From contig NW_004457712.1 in the NCBI RefSeq assembly GCF_000313135.1, positions 324,243 through 388,242 on the forward strand: a stretch of DNA of 64,000 nt, written 5' to 3'. Both the position numbers and the translations under genes were made by a program. This DNA comes from Acanthamoeba castellanii str. Neff. Lineage: Eukaryota > Discosea > Longamoebia > Acanthamoebidae. Below are positions 11,221-21,427 of the stretch, piece after piece. The notes under the pieces were generated by a model. That model saw nothing but the letters and a program-made list of their open reading frames with translations, was not told where the DNA came from and made no database searches. Numbering within the stretch: the first letter of the stretch is position 1; each line of letters starts with the position of its first letter.

Positions 11221-13974
11221 ACACACAACCGCACACACACGCTGATGTGTCGACGCAGGCATGGTGGCCTGGAGGTGAACGAAGAGGAGATGGAGGAGGA
11301 GAAGGGCGACACGCCCGAGGCCGAGGTGGCGCGGCGGCTGCTGGAGGCCTACGGGGCTTCGGGGCACCCCACCGACCGGCTGCTGCTGCGCTGTCTGCGC
11401 CTCCTCGAAGCCCACGACGCCTGCAACCTCGCCTCACTGGTACGAACCCACAACACCCCCACGCGCCGTACTTTCCCCGGCCGCACGGGCCAACGCACGA
11501 CACTCACCGCACACACGCACCGCACACGCACATGCGCGCCGCACACACGGCAGGTGCTGAGGTGGCGTCCGAGGACGTCGGCGGGCAAGAAGGGGGCCGA
11601 CGAGGAGGACGAGGACGAGGAGCTGGACGACGAGGCCTGCGCCGAGCGGCTGCTGACGCTCGTGCAGGAGGGGCGCGCCCTCACGCCCGCCCGCCTGCTC
11701 CACTCCCACTCCCACTTCATCGCCACCGTCTCCGACGACGTCGACGCCCAGGCCGACAGCCGCGCCTGCGGGTGCAACCGACAAGGTAACACCACACACA
11801 CACACACACACACACACACCACTGCTCACCGTGTGTCGTGTTGTGTGGTGTGTGCGGTGGCAGGTTGCACGGAGGTGTGGGAGTCGTACGACGGGGCGTG
11901 GGTGCTGCCGTTGGTGGACCTCGCGGCGACGACCGCGCCCGCGAGCGCAGTCGATGCGCGCAAGCTGGTGGAGGCCGGCACCCTGCCCTACTGCCTGCAC
12001 GCCCTCTCGTCGCCGTCGCTCGCCGTGCGCCGCATGGCCAACTCCTTCCTCGTCCACTACACTCAGCTCCTCAAGTCCGCCGACTTCCGCGAGCGCCCGC
12101 AGAGTACGCCCGCCTCCCGCCTTCCCACCACCCATTGACTCTCTGGTGGCTTACTCGTGTGTGTGTCTGTGGCTGCAGTCACGCAGCTGTTGCGGGCGGT
12201 GCGGAATGCGATGGTGGAGGCATTCCAGCGGTTGCCGGCCTACATTGCGTCGTTCACGGCGCACGCGGCGCTCGTGGTGCTCACGCCCGAGCACGGCCTC
12301 TACAAGCCCGTCAACGCCTTCCTCCTCCACGTACCCTCCCTTCTCCTGCTCCTACACACACACACACACACACACACATACGACACACCGCACGCGCGCA
12401 TTGATCAAGCAGAGGGCGAACGTCTGACGAACGGTTTTGGTTATTCTATTTCAACAGCGCCCAGCTTTGGTGTTGGGCGACATCCCCATGCTCTACGAAC
12501 TGTGGAACGCTTCGGGACCGCAGCACCGCATCGAGCGCGCCTGGATCCTGCGGTATATCCCTCCGCCGCCCCCCTCAATTCCCCCGACCTGCACCACTCC
12601 AACCGTGTCGTGTGTCGTGTGTTGCGTGTTGCGTGTTGTGTCGTGTGTGTCGTGCTGTGTCGTGTTGTGATGTTCAGGATCGTGGCCGCGGGGCCGGGCG
12701 CGGGCGAGGACCTCTCGGCGTACCGCCGACGACACGTCATCGAGCTCGCCCTCTCCCTCCTGGGCTCGGGCGCGGTGGACCAGGCAGCGCGCCGTGCCAT
12801 CGTCGACCTGTTGGCGCACACGCTGGCCCACGCCGCGTCGGCCGCCCACTTTGTGCGCACGGGCGTGCTGCCCCACCTCCTCTTCGCCCTCCTGTCGCCC
12901 TCGGCCCGCGACGCCCCGCGCGGCCTGCCCTACCTCCTCCGCTCGCTCGCGCTCACCCTCCTGCCCGTCCTCCCGGCCCTCCCGCGTCCCACGCGCCTCG
13001 CCGCCGCGCCCGACCTGGCCGCCCTCGTCGCCGCGCTCGCCCGCCTTCACCCGTCGCTCCTCTCCGCACCCGACGCGGCCGGCGAGCAGCAGCAGCACAG
13101 TGAGGCGGACGAGCGGCTACCGCTGCAGCCGCGCGACGACGCCGGCCTCCACGCCGCGGTGTTCCAGTTCGTCGACGGGCTGCTGCAGCTCCTCCCGCAA
13201 CTGGCTCGCCGCGGCGATGACGACAACGCGCGCGAGGCGGTGGGCGATGGTGGTGGTGGTGACGATGATGAAGAGTCGGAGGAGGCGCTGGTCGACGGTG
13301 GCGCCGGACCGGTCGGAGTGATGATGACTGCGACGGAGCTGCGCCAGGTGGTGGAGTTGTGGCGCTCGGCCGGCGGCGCCGAGTGGAGCGCGCTCGGCGT
13401 GCGGCTGGTGACGGCCTCGCGCCTCGTTCGGCCGCTTCTGCCCGCGGCCACCGCCGGTGCCACCAACACGTCGGACCAGCTCGACCGGGACGAGACGCAG
13501 GCCGTGGCGCACCTCGCTTCGAGCTGCGTCGACATTCTGGTGGACCTCGTGGCGCGCGCCCACCAGGACGGCGTGGCGCTCGTGGCGCCGTTCGTGCGGT
13601 GGCTGCAGGCGCTGCTGCTGACCGAAGTCCAGCGCACCCGAAGCGTCGCGGCCAAAGACTCGGCCGAAGACGGCGACGGTGTGCTCGGCCAGGCCCGCGG
13701 GCGTGTGGGCGGCGGTCTGGTGTGGCTCTACCGACACTGGGCCATGCCGGACCAGGCCAAGAGCGCCATAGCGCGAGCCCTCCTTCCGCTCATCGCCTCC
13801 CACCTGCAGCAGCAGCAACAGGCGGAGGCGTCGCGAGGAGTGTGGCGCGAACGAGGCGCCAAGTGGGTGCGGGCCATCACCGGCGATGAAGGCGAGCAGC
13901 AACCCAAGCACAGAGACGAGCTGCTCCGCTTCGCCGCCTTCGTCTTCGCCGGCCTGCCCCTCCCTTCCTCCTGA
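4959..13974 (+). CDS. URB1: URB1/Npa1-like nucleolar pre-ribosome assembly factor
   Basis: URB1 (Npa1) acts in the nucleolus in early 60S pre-ribosome assembly. The gene has many exons; the first are 4959-5057, 5144-5285, 5372-5487, about 5599-5693 and one from 5803. The N-terminal part matches the family (HLHEVMIAYVESSPECVELF; RRQFIRFCGAFLRTGDLG; LPNKLKQY). The C-terminal part matches the URB1 C-terminal domain (LYKPVNAFLLH then RPALVLGDIPMLYELWNAS and ERAWILR). The last exon is long and Ala/Leu-rich, consistent with helical repeats. Introns carry long simple repeats. A run of Ns (7674-7746) falls in or next to an intron. Near 8017-8022, at a CCCC run, the frame must shift by one base to pass from KLLDQA to LGALLLHPYAFAARL, which I read as an assembly error. 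Some internal exon borders are uncertain. The gene converges on POLD1, 151 bp away. Confidence 0.85.
6332..6358. repeat. (CA)n dinucleotide tract in URB1 intron
   Basis: Alternating CA lies between a GTACGC donor-like site and the next exon of URB1. Confidence 0.9.
6645..6787. repeat. 12-bp tandem array followed by (TCGTG)n in URB1 intron
   Basis: About ten near-perfect copies of the 12-mer CGTGTCGTTGGT are followed by about six copies of TCGTG. The array ends next to the acceptor (TCTACAG) of the following exon, and it fills most of this intron. Confidence 0.92.
7674..7746. other. Assembly gap (73 Ns)
   Basis: A run of 73 unknown bases lies inside URB1, after an exon ending LAHYQ. The flank after the gap could encode a short exon (LLHFSPEVR), but this cannot be decided. 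Confidence 0.99.
8935..8980. repeat. (GT)n tract abutting a URB1 splice acceptor
   Basis: About 23 GT units end six bases before the exon start (TACGCAG acceptor). Confidence 0.9.
11170..11218. repeat. (CA)n tract in URB1 intron
   Basis: About 24 CA units lie in an intron between the exon ending YMSPCES and the exon beginning at the next CAG. Confidence 0.9.
11792..11819. repeat. (CA)n tract in URB1 intron
   Basis: A short CA array follows a GGTAAC donor in URB1. Confidence 0.85.
12355..12380. repeat. (CA)n tract in URB1 intron
   Basis: A CA array lies in the intron splitting the conserved NAFLLH|RPALVL block. Confidence 0.85.
12605..12668. repeat. Degenerate TCGTG/TTGCGTG array in URB1 intron
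   Basis: Imperfect tandem CGTGT-type units lie in the intron after the conserved ERAWILR motif. They are the same flavour as the perfect arrays elsewhere in the window. Confidence 0.8.
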
Positions 13975-14125
13975 ACAACACAGCAGCAACAATCAACCAA
14001 CAATCAACACGAGTGATGTTGCAATGAACAGTTGAAAACTTCTTTTAGTTGTTGTTCTGGTTGAAGCTGTTATGTTGAACACAACCAAAGAGGGCCAAGA
14101 AGAGTGAGAGTGGGTGAAAGGTTGT

Positions 14126-17100
14126 TCACCAGGAGAGAGAGGAGCCAGAGCCGGAGGCGGCGGGCGGGTCGAAGCGGAGGAGGAGGGAGTGGGAGTCGGC
14201 GAGGTCCTTCTGGATCTTCTTGCGCATGTAGAAGATGGGGCAGTCGCACGAGGTGCAGAGCACCGTCTCGTGGAACGAACCCTGGCACCGCTGGCACTGG
14301 GTCCACGCCGACGCAAACTCCTGCTCGAGGCGATGCACGCGCGCCAGGCGCTCCTGGTAGTAGACGGCCTCCATCGGGCGGCAGTAGCGGCAGACCGAGG
14401 TCTCGCCTCCCACGAGCGGGGCCTTGCATCCCATGCACGACAGGGTGCGCTTGGCGAAGGAGACGATGCCGCCCACGGTCGGGGTCTGCACGGAGATGGT
14501 GCGGGTGTGCTCGCCGGTGAGCAGGCTCTCGGGGTTCTTGAGAATGGGCTTGAAGATACGGAGCAGGGGCTTCTCGAGCTGCTGGTGGAGGTAGTACTGG
14601 GCGTCGAGCGGGATGTTGTGCTCGAGCACGTGGAGCGGGTCCTCGGCGCGCTCGTAGGCGCGGGAGCCCTTGGCGCCCTTGACGATGACGTAGGGCACGC
14701 GGTCGCCCACCACGGGCGCCGATCCGGCGTCGCGCTTGGCCATCCGCTCGGCGAGCTCGACGTGGGCCTGCTTGGCCTTGTAGTCCTCGCTGTTGCGCGA
14801 GATCTGCTTCGTGATCACCAGCAGCGACAGATCGAGCCGATTGCACAGCAGGTCGGAGATGATCTGCTTCACGTAGTCCACGGCCGAGTCGATGTTGCGC
14901 TCGATGAGGATGCGGTCCAGACACTCCTGCACGACGTTGCGCACCAGCGCGCAGTTGTCGCGGCGCACCGTCTCGATACCCTTGGCGTCCATGTGGTCGT
15001 ACTTGTCGGGCCGGCCCCACCACAGCCCGGCGTAGCGCTTCTTGCTGATGAGCAGATACGGGTAGTACACCTTCTCGAACTCGAGCTTGATCGGCTGCTC
15101 GAAGCAGTGCTTCGTGATATACTCGGCCGCTTCCCTGCCCAATTTCATCGCCTGTACACACACCAGCCACCATCGAATAAGTACGCATGTTGTGTCGTGC
15201 GGTGTGTCGTGTGTCGTGTGCGTATGCACCTCCTCGACGGTCTTAACGCCAAAGTTGACCATGACCGAGTCCGTGTCACCGTAGATAACGTCAGCGGTGT
15301 GGGAGTAGCCGTTTTCCACGCGGTAGCGCTCCAGCACGGTGGCCTGGGTCTTTTCGATCATTTCACGGCCGTAGGCCGTGACGGCCGACGAAATGGCGAG
15401 ACACGGCAGCTTGCCGATCGTGGCGCCGGTGAAACCGTACACCGAGTTGGCCGACACCTTCAGAGCCAACTGCCTTCCGTTGAGCACAGCCTGGTGTTGT
15501 AAAGAAAGCCAGGTGTTGAGCAAAAACTCTGAGACAGAACCGTACACGCAAGCATTGAAATGTAGATGGACGGACCTGCTTGAAGGGATTCGTCTCTTTC
15601 TTCATCTCGGCCTTGGCCCGGGCGCGGGCCTCCAGAAGGCCGTTGAGAATGCGCGGCAGCAGGCCGGGCTTGGTCTCTTCCCGCACAAAGCACTCGCCTC
15701 CGGGACTCCGCTCATAGCTCTCCGCTGCAAAGTGCGGCACAACGTTAGGCCTTTCGTATGTAGTGTGACCCGAGTGGTTGCGAGGCGGACGTACGCGGGT
15801 GGGAGTTGACTTCGCCGGGAGCGAGAAGCGTGGAGTAGCAGAGGTTGTGGGCAATCATGATGGACGGGTACAACGAGGCGAAATCGAGGGTGGCGATGGG
15901 CACGTCGTAGTAGGCCGTCTTGGGGGCGATCACGATGGCGCCCTTGTAGCCCTTGCCGTCTTCTCCCGTGGGCTTGGCTACCTTGACTGTGTGGCATCGT
16001 TAAGGGGGGGGAAGTGTGAGTCTCTGACTTGATGAGCGAAGCTGGTGTGTGTGCAACGGTACCAGCGGGGATGAGGAGGTCCTCGGTGTTGGCGATACGG
16101 TAGAGCTGCGAGAGGACCTTGATTTGCTGACCACGCGTAAGGAGGAAGGCTATCGGGACACCCGTGACTCGTGCCATCTCTGCAACGCCACAGACGCGAT
16201 GGTGTGTGTCAGTGTGAGGAATGCGAGGAGTGACAGCAGTGTACGAGGAGGTACCGATGTAGTTGATGATGCACATGAGCTTGTCGAGCAGACGCTGTGG
16301 CAGTAACGCGTCCTTGATACAGTAAACGGCCAAGCGCCTCCGCTGGTCGTTTGTGCCATTGTACAAGTCTGTAATGATCGAGTGCTGTTGAGATGAGAGA
16401 ATGCGAAGTGAGCGATGGTCGTGGCATGTGCCTGAACGTAGTGGGTGTGGGAGGGCTGCAATGGCGCCATTACGCACATGCACGTCTTCTTTCTGCTCCT
16501 CCAAGAAGTGTTGAGAGACGTAGTTGAGTGTATAGGAGCGAAGCTTGTAGTCGCGTGTGATAACAAGCAAGACGTCGAGTTGCACGCGACCGCCGATCTT
16601 GATTTCTTTCGAGTCACGCTTGCCAAAGGCCTTCGACGAAAACGTCGTGTCCTTCATCGTGGAACGCTAAAGGGGAGAGGCGGGTGAGTGAGAGGGGGGG
16701 GGCAAACAAAAGCGCGGCAGGGGGAGCAATTCAGGGAGTACCTGAGCTTTGATGCGTCCCCAGAAGGGGAAGTCAACGAGGCCCAGCTTCTGGGCGCGCG
16801 TGAGCAGATACCAGATATCGAAGTTGATGATGTTGTAGCCGGTGAGGATGTCCGGGTCCACAATCTCCACGAACTTGCGCCACGCCAGAAGCATTTCCGC
16901 CTGCGATTGTGCATGAGCGCAAACAGCACGAACTGTCAGTCGCACACACAAAACTATATGCATTGACGAAAACGTACCTCTGTCCTGTAGCAACGCACTT
17001 CGGCGCCGGCGATGGGGCTGCACTTTTTGACGGTGAAAACGTTCTTTACGATCGGGCCGTTTTCTCCTTGCACAGACACGACGTTGGCGATCTGAATGAC

Positions 17101-18336
17101 CGGATCCATCTCCGGCTCGGGGAACACGCCTCGTCTGCCCGCGCACTCAATATCTAGAATACAATGAACAGCCAGAATGAGTAACGAGCTAAGCAATGAT
17201 GAAAGGGCGAACACGGACCGAAGGAGAGAACGCGGAAGGGCGCGATGTCCGACCAGACGCCTTCAGGGGCGTGGCCGGTGATGTCCGTCTCCCTGAGTGT
17301 GCGCACAAACAAAGGAGTAAGGCCTCGCGTCACTGCAACAACGACATGGGGAAAGGGCGCGTACTTGGCGTGCAGTTCGAATTGGCAGTGTGAGACCTTC
17401 TGGTCGTCGGGTACGACTTCATACTTATTGGCAGCGAGTTCAAGCCAGGCGGCGCCCGTCATCTTCTTGTCGATCATGAAGCGCAGCACGAACGCGATGT
17501 TGGATTCGTACGTCTGGAAGGTTCTGCCATTGGGATAGCCATCGAACACGAGACCAGCCTCCAGAATGCCTACGGACGGGAGGGAAAGGAAAGGTTAACA
17601 CCGCGCAAGAACGGAGGTGGGGAGTGAGGAAGAAGTCTGACCTCTAGCAGCAGGCACAAGAGGAGGCATGGCCATCGTGATACGCAAGAAGGGCTTCCGT
17701 TTGTCGGCGTGATAGCCCATGATGGACTCCTTCTGCTCCACGGCGACGGCGATGACGTAGTCCTTGCGTTCCTTGGCTCCACGAGCGTGGCTCGCACACC
17801 GTCTCTGTTGACAGAAAGCGTTGGCATTCAGTAAGAGAACACCAAGACCGAGAGTGCCGGCGAGGAGTGGTACGTTGAGGGCGAGGCGGAAGCTCTCGCA
17901 GTCGTCCTCAGAGAACTGGGCGTGCGGAGCGGGAACGTAGAAGTAGGGCAGTACTCCGTGCAAGTGCACCAACACGCTGTGCCCCTCCCTCGTGAGGCCA
18001 TACATGTGGATGATGGGCACGGGTCCCTCCTTCCAATCCGCCATGGCGTGTGGTTCGCCAAGTGTGTAGTCCAGATCGAGCTGCTGGAAAACTGCGGCCC
18101 ACCCCAACTTAGCATTCAATGGGCGAAAATTGAGATTAAATGTGATTTGTACCGAGTGGCATTGTGGGATCGAGGGCGCACGCAGGCGTAGAGCGAGGCC
18201 AGCTCATAGGAATGTCCTCTGGATCCGCCCACTCCCCCTCTCCCTCTTCTTCTATCTCATCCATCGCCTCCTTCTCCGCCTTGCGCCGCTTGTTCTCTTG
18301 CGAACGCGGATTCTTGGCGTTACTTGACCTCTTCAT
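14126..18336 (-). CDS. POLD1: DNA polymerase delta catalytic subunit
   Basis: This is a B-family replicative DNA polymerase with 3'-5' proofreading. The ATG at 18336 begins a basic, acidic-tailed N-terminus ([19 protein letters not shown]) suggesting nuclear import. The N-terminal domain follows ([15 protein letters not shown]). Exonuclease motifs are LDIEC (Exo I) and YNIINFDIW (Exo II). Polymerase motifs are [13 protein letters not shown] (A), [13 protein letters not shown] (B) and [11 protein letters not shown] (C). At the C-terminus lie two Cys clusters, [12 protein letters not shown] and CQRCQ..CTSCDC; in this family they are the zinc-binding CysA and Fe-S CysB sites. The product is therefore complete from end to end, spread over about ten exons. 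Its promoter lies in the 694-bp divergent gap shared with GSK3. Confidence 0.95.
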
Positions 18337-19030
18337 TTCCTCTCCTGTACCTTCTGGCTACGACGTCTCCTGCAGACAGCGATGATGCTTGCTGTTGTAT
18401 TTTAATTTCTGAATCAAGTCTGAATTCGCGCCTTTCGCTTGGGTTTTGGCGCGAACGCAAACATTTCCCGTAACATTTGCATTTCATTGCAACACATGAA
18501 ATTCCAGCAGCTGTCAACTATTGGGACGGAGTTTCAAACGGCCTGGTATGGCAGAATTCAAGCCTTTTTCCGCCCACGGCAAGACAGCGCAAATTCCTCG
18601 CCCAGAACAGAGCTCCCGCGTGACCCCGCCCCTGTCCTGCCTGACGATTGATTTCGAGCGGCTCTGCACACCAGGAGAAGGGAGACGATAAAGGCCAAGG
18701 AGGAAGAAGAGATAGAAAGAGACCAAGTGCCGCGTTTGGGGAATCGCTTGGCTTTATTCGAGGTGGGTCCTGATCCCCTCTCTTGATTCTTGTGCTTCTT
18801 CTCCTCTTCTCTTACGTTTGTGGATATTGGCTCCTTTCTATTTTGTACGATCTGTGTTCGGTCTTGGGAATTCTTGCCTTTCTCCTCGCTCCCATTTCCA
18901 TTCTATTGTCCATTGTTGATCTGTGGTAGCCTCTTATCTATCCATCCCGACATTATTTTTGATGAATTGCGGCTCACCTACTAATAATGGTGGTTACAGA
19001 ATACGCTCGGCCTACACAAATTAATTGAAG
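18337..19030. promoter_or_regulatory. Divergent promoter between POLD1 and GSK3
   Basis: There is no supported gene in this interval. It separates two oppositely transcribed genes, so it must hold both promoters. It contains E2F-like sites on the POLD1 side (given separately) and AT-rich, T-rich sequence on the GSK3 side. Confidence 0.6.
18425..18455. promoter_or_regulatory. Paired E2F-like sites upstream of POLD1
   Basis: TTCGCGCC (18425-18432) and GGCGCGAA (18448-18455) are perfect inverted copies of each other. The second extends to TTTTGGCGCGAA, a full match to the E2F/DP consensus TTTSSCGC. They sit about 90-120 bp upstream of the POLD1 start codon. A further TTTTCCGCCC lies near 18568. 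E2F control of replication genes at S phase is known in animals and plants; its use here is inferred. Confidence 0.5.
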
Positions 19031-21023
19031 ATGAGGCAGCAGCCGGCAGGATCATCGGCCTCATCGGGCAACAAGACCAAGGCCGGAGGCGTTGGCGGCC
19101 AATCGGGGGCCAGCAACAAAGGAGACCTCAAGGCCGCCCAGGGCAGCAAGGGCCGAACGGGTGATGCCGCTCCCCCCGCCTCCGGTTCGTCCTCGTCCTC
19201 CGGCAAGCCTGCCGCAAAGGCTTCCCTTGGTTCCACTCCTCACCTCCTCAGACTATCTTCTCCTTGCCCAAATTTACAATTCCCAGCCAAATCGCTAGTA
19301 TTTTCTTCCGCCCCAACTCCTATCTGTGGTTCCTCTCCCTATCTCTCTCGGCCATTTTGCTAATCCCGCAATTTGCCGAATTGTCCACCTTCATTTGCGT
19401 GCAGCGGAGGACAAGTCATACCGGGGCAAAGTTCTGCCAGGCAATACCATGAAGGGAAACGGCGTCACGTACCAGGTTGATCGCATCGTTGGTCACGGTT
19501 CGTTTGGCGTCGTATTCCAGGCAACCACCATCGGCACGGGCGAAGTAGTCGCCATCAAGAAAGTCCTACAGGACAAGAGGTTCAAGGTATGCGCTCTGTC
19601 CCCTGGTGCGTGAACGGCTCTCCGTGATCGATGTGCCTGACGTTACACCCACGCAGAACCGCGAGCTGCAGATCATGCGCCTGCTATCACACCCGAACGT
19701 GGTGGCTCTCAAGAACAGCTTTTACTCGAGCGGCGATAAGCCTGACGAACTCTATCTCAACCTGGTGCTCGACTATGTCCCGGAAACGGTGTACAGGGTC
19801 TCTCGGCACTACACCAAGATGAAGCAAACTCTTCCGCCTATTTATGTCAAGGTAACCCACTGCCCTCCACGATTCAAGTGCGCGTGCTGTTTTTCGCTTA
19901 CGCCACTCTTTGCATTGACTCAATCAATTGCCACTCTGCAGCTCTATATCTATCAGCTCTGCCGCTCTCTCGCCTACATCCACTCTCAAGGAATCTGCCA
20001 CCGCGATATCAAGGTATGGCCCACCAGATCATTCTAGCAGAACCCGAAGCCCATGTTGGTCTTGCTAATCCACTTGTCACTCGTTACAACAACTACAGCC
20101 TCAAAACCTGCTGCTGGACCCTCAGTCCGGCATCCTCAAGCTGTGTGACTTTGGCAGCGCCAAAGTCCTCGTCAAGAGCGAGCCCAACGTTTCCTACATT
20201 TGCAGTCGCTACTATCGTGCTCCCGAGCTTATTTTCGGTTCTACCACCTACAACACGGCCATCGGTGCGCTCTTCTTCCGGTTGCATCCATTTACATTGC
20301 ATCGCTTGGCGCTCACACGTAAGAGGCGTGCCGCAGACATTTGGTCCATGGGCTGCGTGCTGGCAGAGCTACTGCTTGGCCAGCCTCTCTTTCCGGGCGA
20401 AAGCGGAGTGGATCAGCTGGTGGAGATCATCAAGGTCTTGGGCACACCCACACGCGAGCAAATTCAGGCCATGAACGAGCACTACACCGAGTTCAAGTTC
20501 CCCCAAATCAAGGCCCATCCCTGGAACAGAGTACCTACGCCTCCTCTAATCCGCTCCCCCGGACGAGTCCTCACCATTCCCTCTCCCACACTACAGGTGT
20601 TCAGGTCGCGGACCCCGCCGGAAGCTATTGACTTGGTGTCGCGAATCCTTCAGTACGACCCAACGTCGCGCGTCTCTCCGCTTGAGGCCTGCGCCCACCC
20701 CTTTTTCGACGAACTCCGCGACCCCAACACCGTCCTTCCTTCGGGCCGGAAGCTTCCCATCTCCCGCCTCTTCAACTTCACCTCAGCCGGTAACGACCTT
20801 TTAGCGCAGAAGCCCTTCTTCGTGTTGTGTGTGGCGGCCCTGACAGTGTTCGGTTGTGTTTGTTGCGACAGAGATGACGGGCTACAGCCACCTGTACAGC
20901 AAGCTCGTCCCAGAGTGGGCGCGCGGCGGAGTGCACGAGGACGAAGACGACGGAGCAGAGCACGAAGCCGAAGCCGACGATGGTGACGAATCCGCGCCCA
21001 ACACCTCGACCAGCGACAACTAA
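19031..21023 (+). CDS. GSK3: Glycogen synthase kinase 3 (GSK3/shaggy family)
   Basis: This is a Ser/Thr kinase of the CMGC group. Exon 1 (19031-19229) encodes a Gly/Ser/Lys-rich leader and exon 2 starts at 19405. The kinase domain shows the glycine loop ([12 protein letters not shown]), VAIKKV lysine, HRDIKPQNLLLD catalytic loop, DFGSAK, and the GSK3 activation loop [14 protein letters not shown] with its regulatory Tyr. [20 protein letters not shown] and the end of the domain follow. The acidic C-tail ([18 protein letters not shown]) ends at TAA 21021-21023. At least seven short exons are present. In Amoebozoa such as Dictyostelium, GSK3 acts in cell-fate and chemotaxis signalling. Confidence 0.93.
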
Positions 21024-21427
21024 GTCTCTCCCCCTCCCTCGCGATTCATCACCGTCCCCCATTTATCACCAACCATCACACCACCACCCAAGCCCACGCC
21101 CAAGCCCATGCCGTCCGCACCAACTGCCGTTCCTCCCCCAGCTCCCTCAGCTTCTCTTCCCTCCTCTTCCTCCTCCTTCTGCCTCACCCTTTCATCTTCA
21201 TCCTCTTCTTCGTCGTCTTCTTCTCCGCCGACAGACCTCTATGCCGTTGGCCGCCAAGCCAACGCCCGCTGTACAGCACTTGCGGTGTCTTCCTCTTACG
21301 GCCCAAACAACAAAACTCCTCCTTTTTTGTGGACAAACACTGTTTTTCTCTTTTAAAAAAACAAGGAATAAAAAGAAAAACACGCCAAAGCGCAGAACGT
21401 TCCGCGATCGCCCCAAGAAGACTGAAG
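21024..21427. other. Intergenic: GSK3 3' region and PRP19 promoter
   Basis: No gene is supported. The sequence is Pro/Ser-codon-like C/T-rich tracts, then an AATAAA at about 21367-21372. This is a possible GSK3 polyadenylation signal only about 55 bp before the PRP19 start codon. Confidence 0.35.

Noticed and set aside
14114..15502. 462-codon open frame on the plus strand
   Set aside because: It is the antisense shadow of the POLD1 C-terminal exons, which carry unmistakable polymerase motifs.
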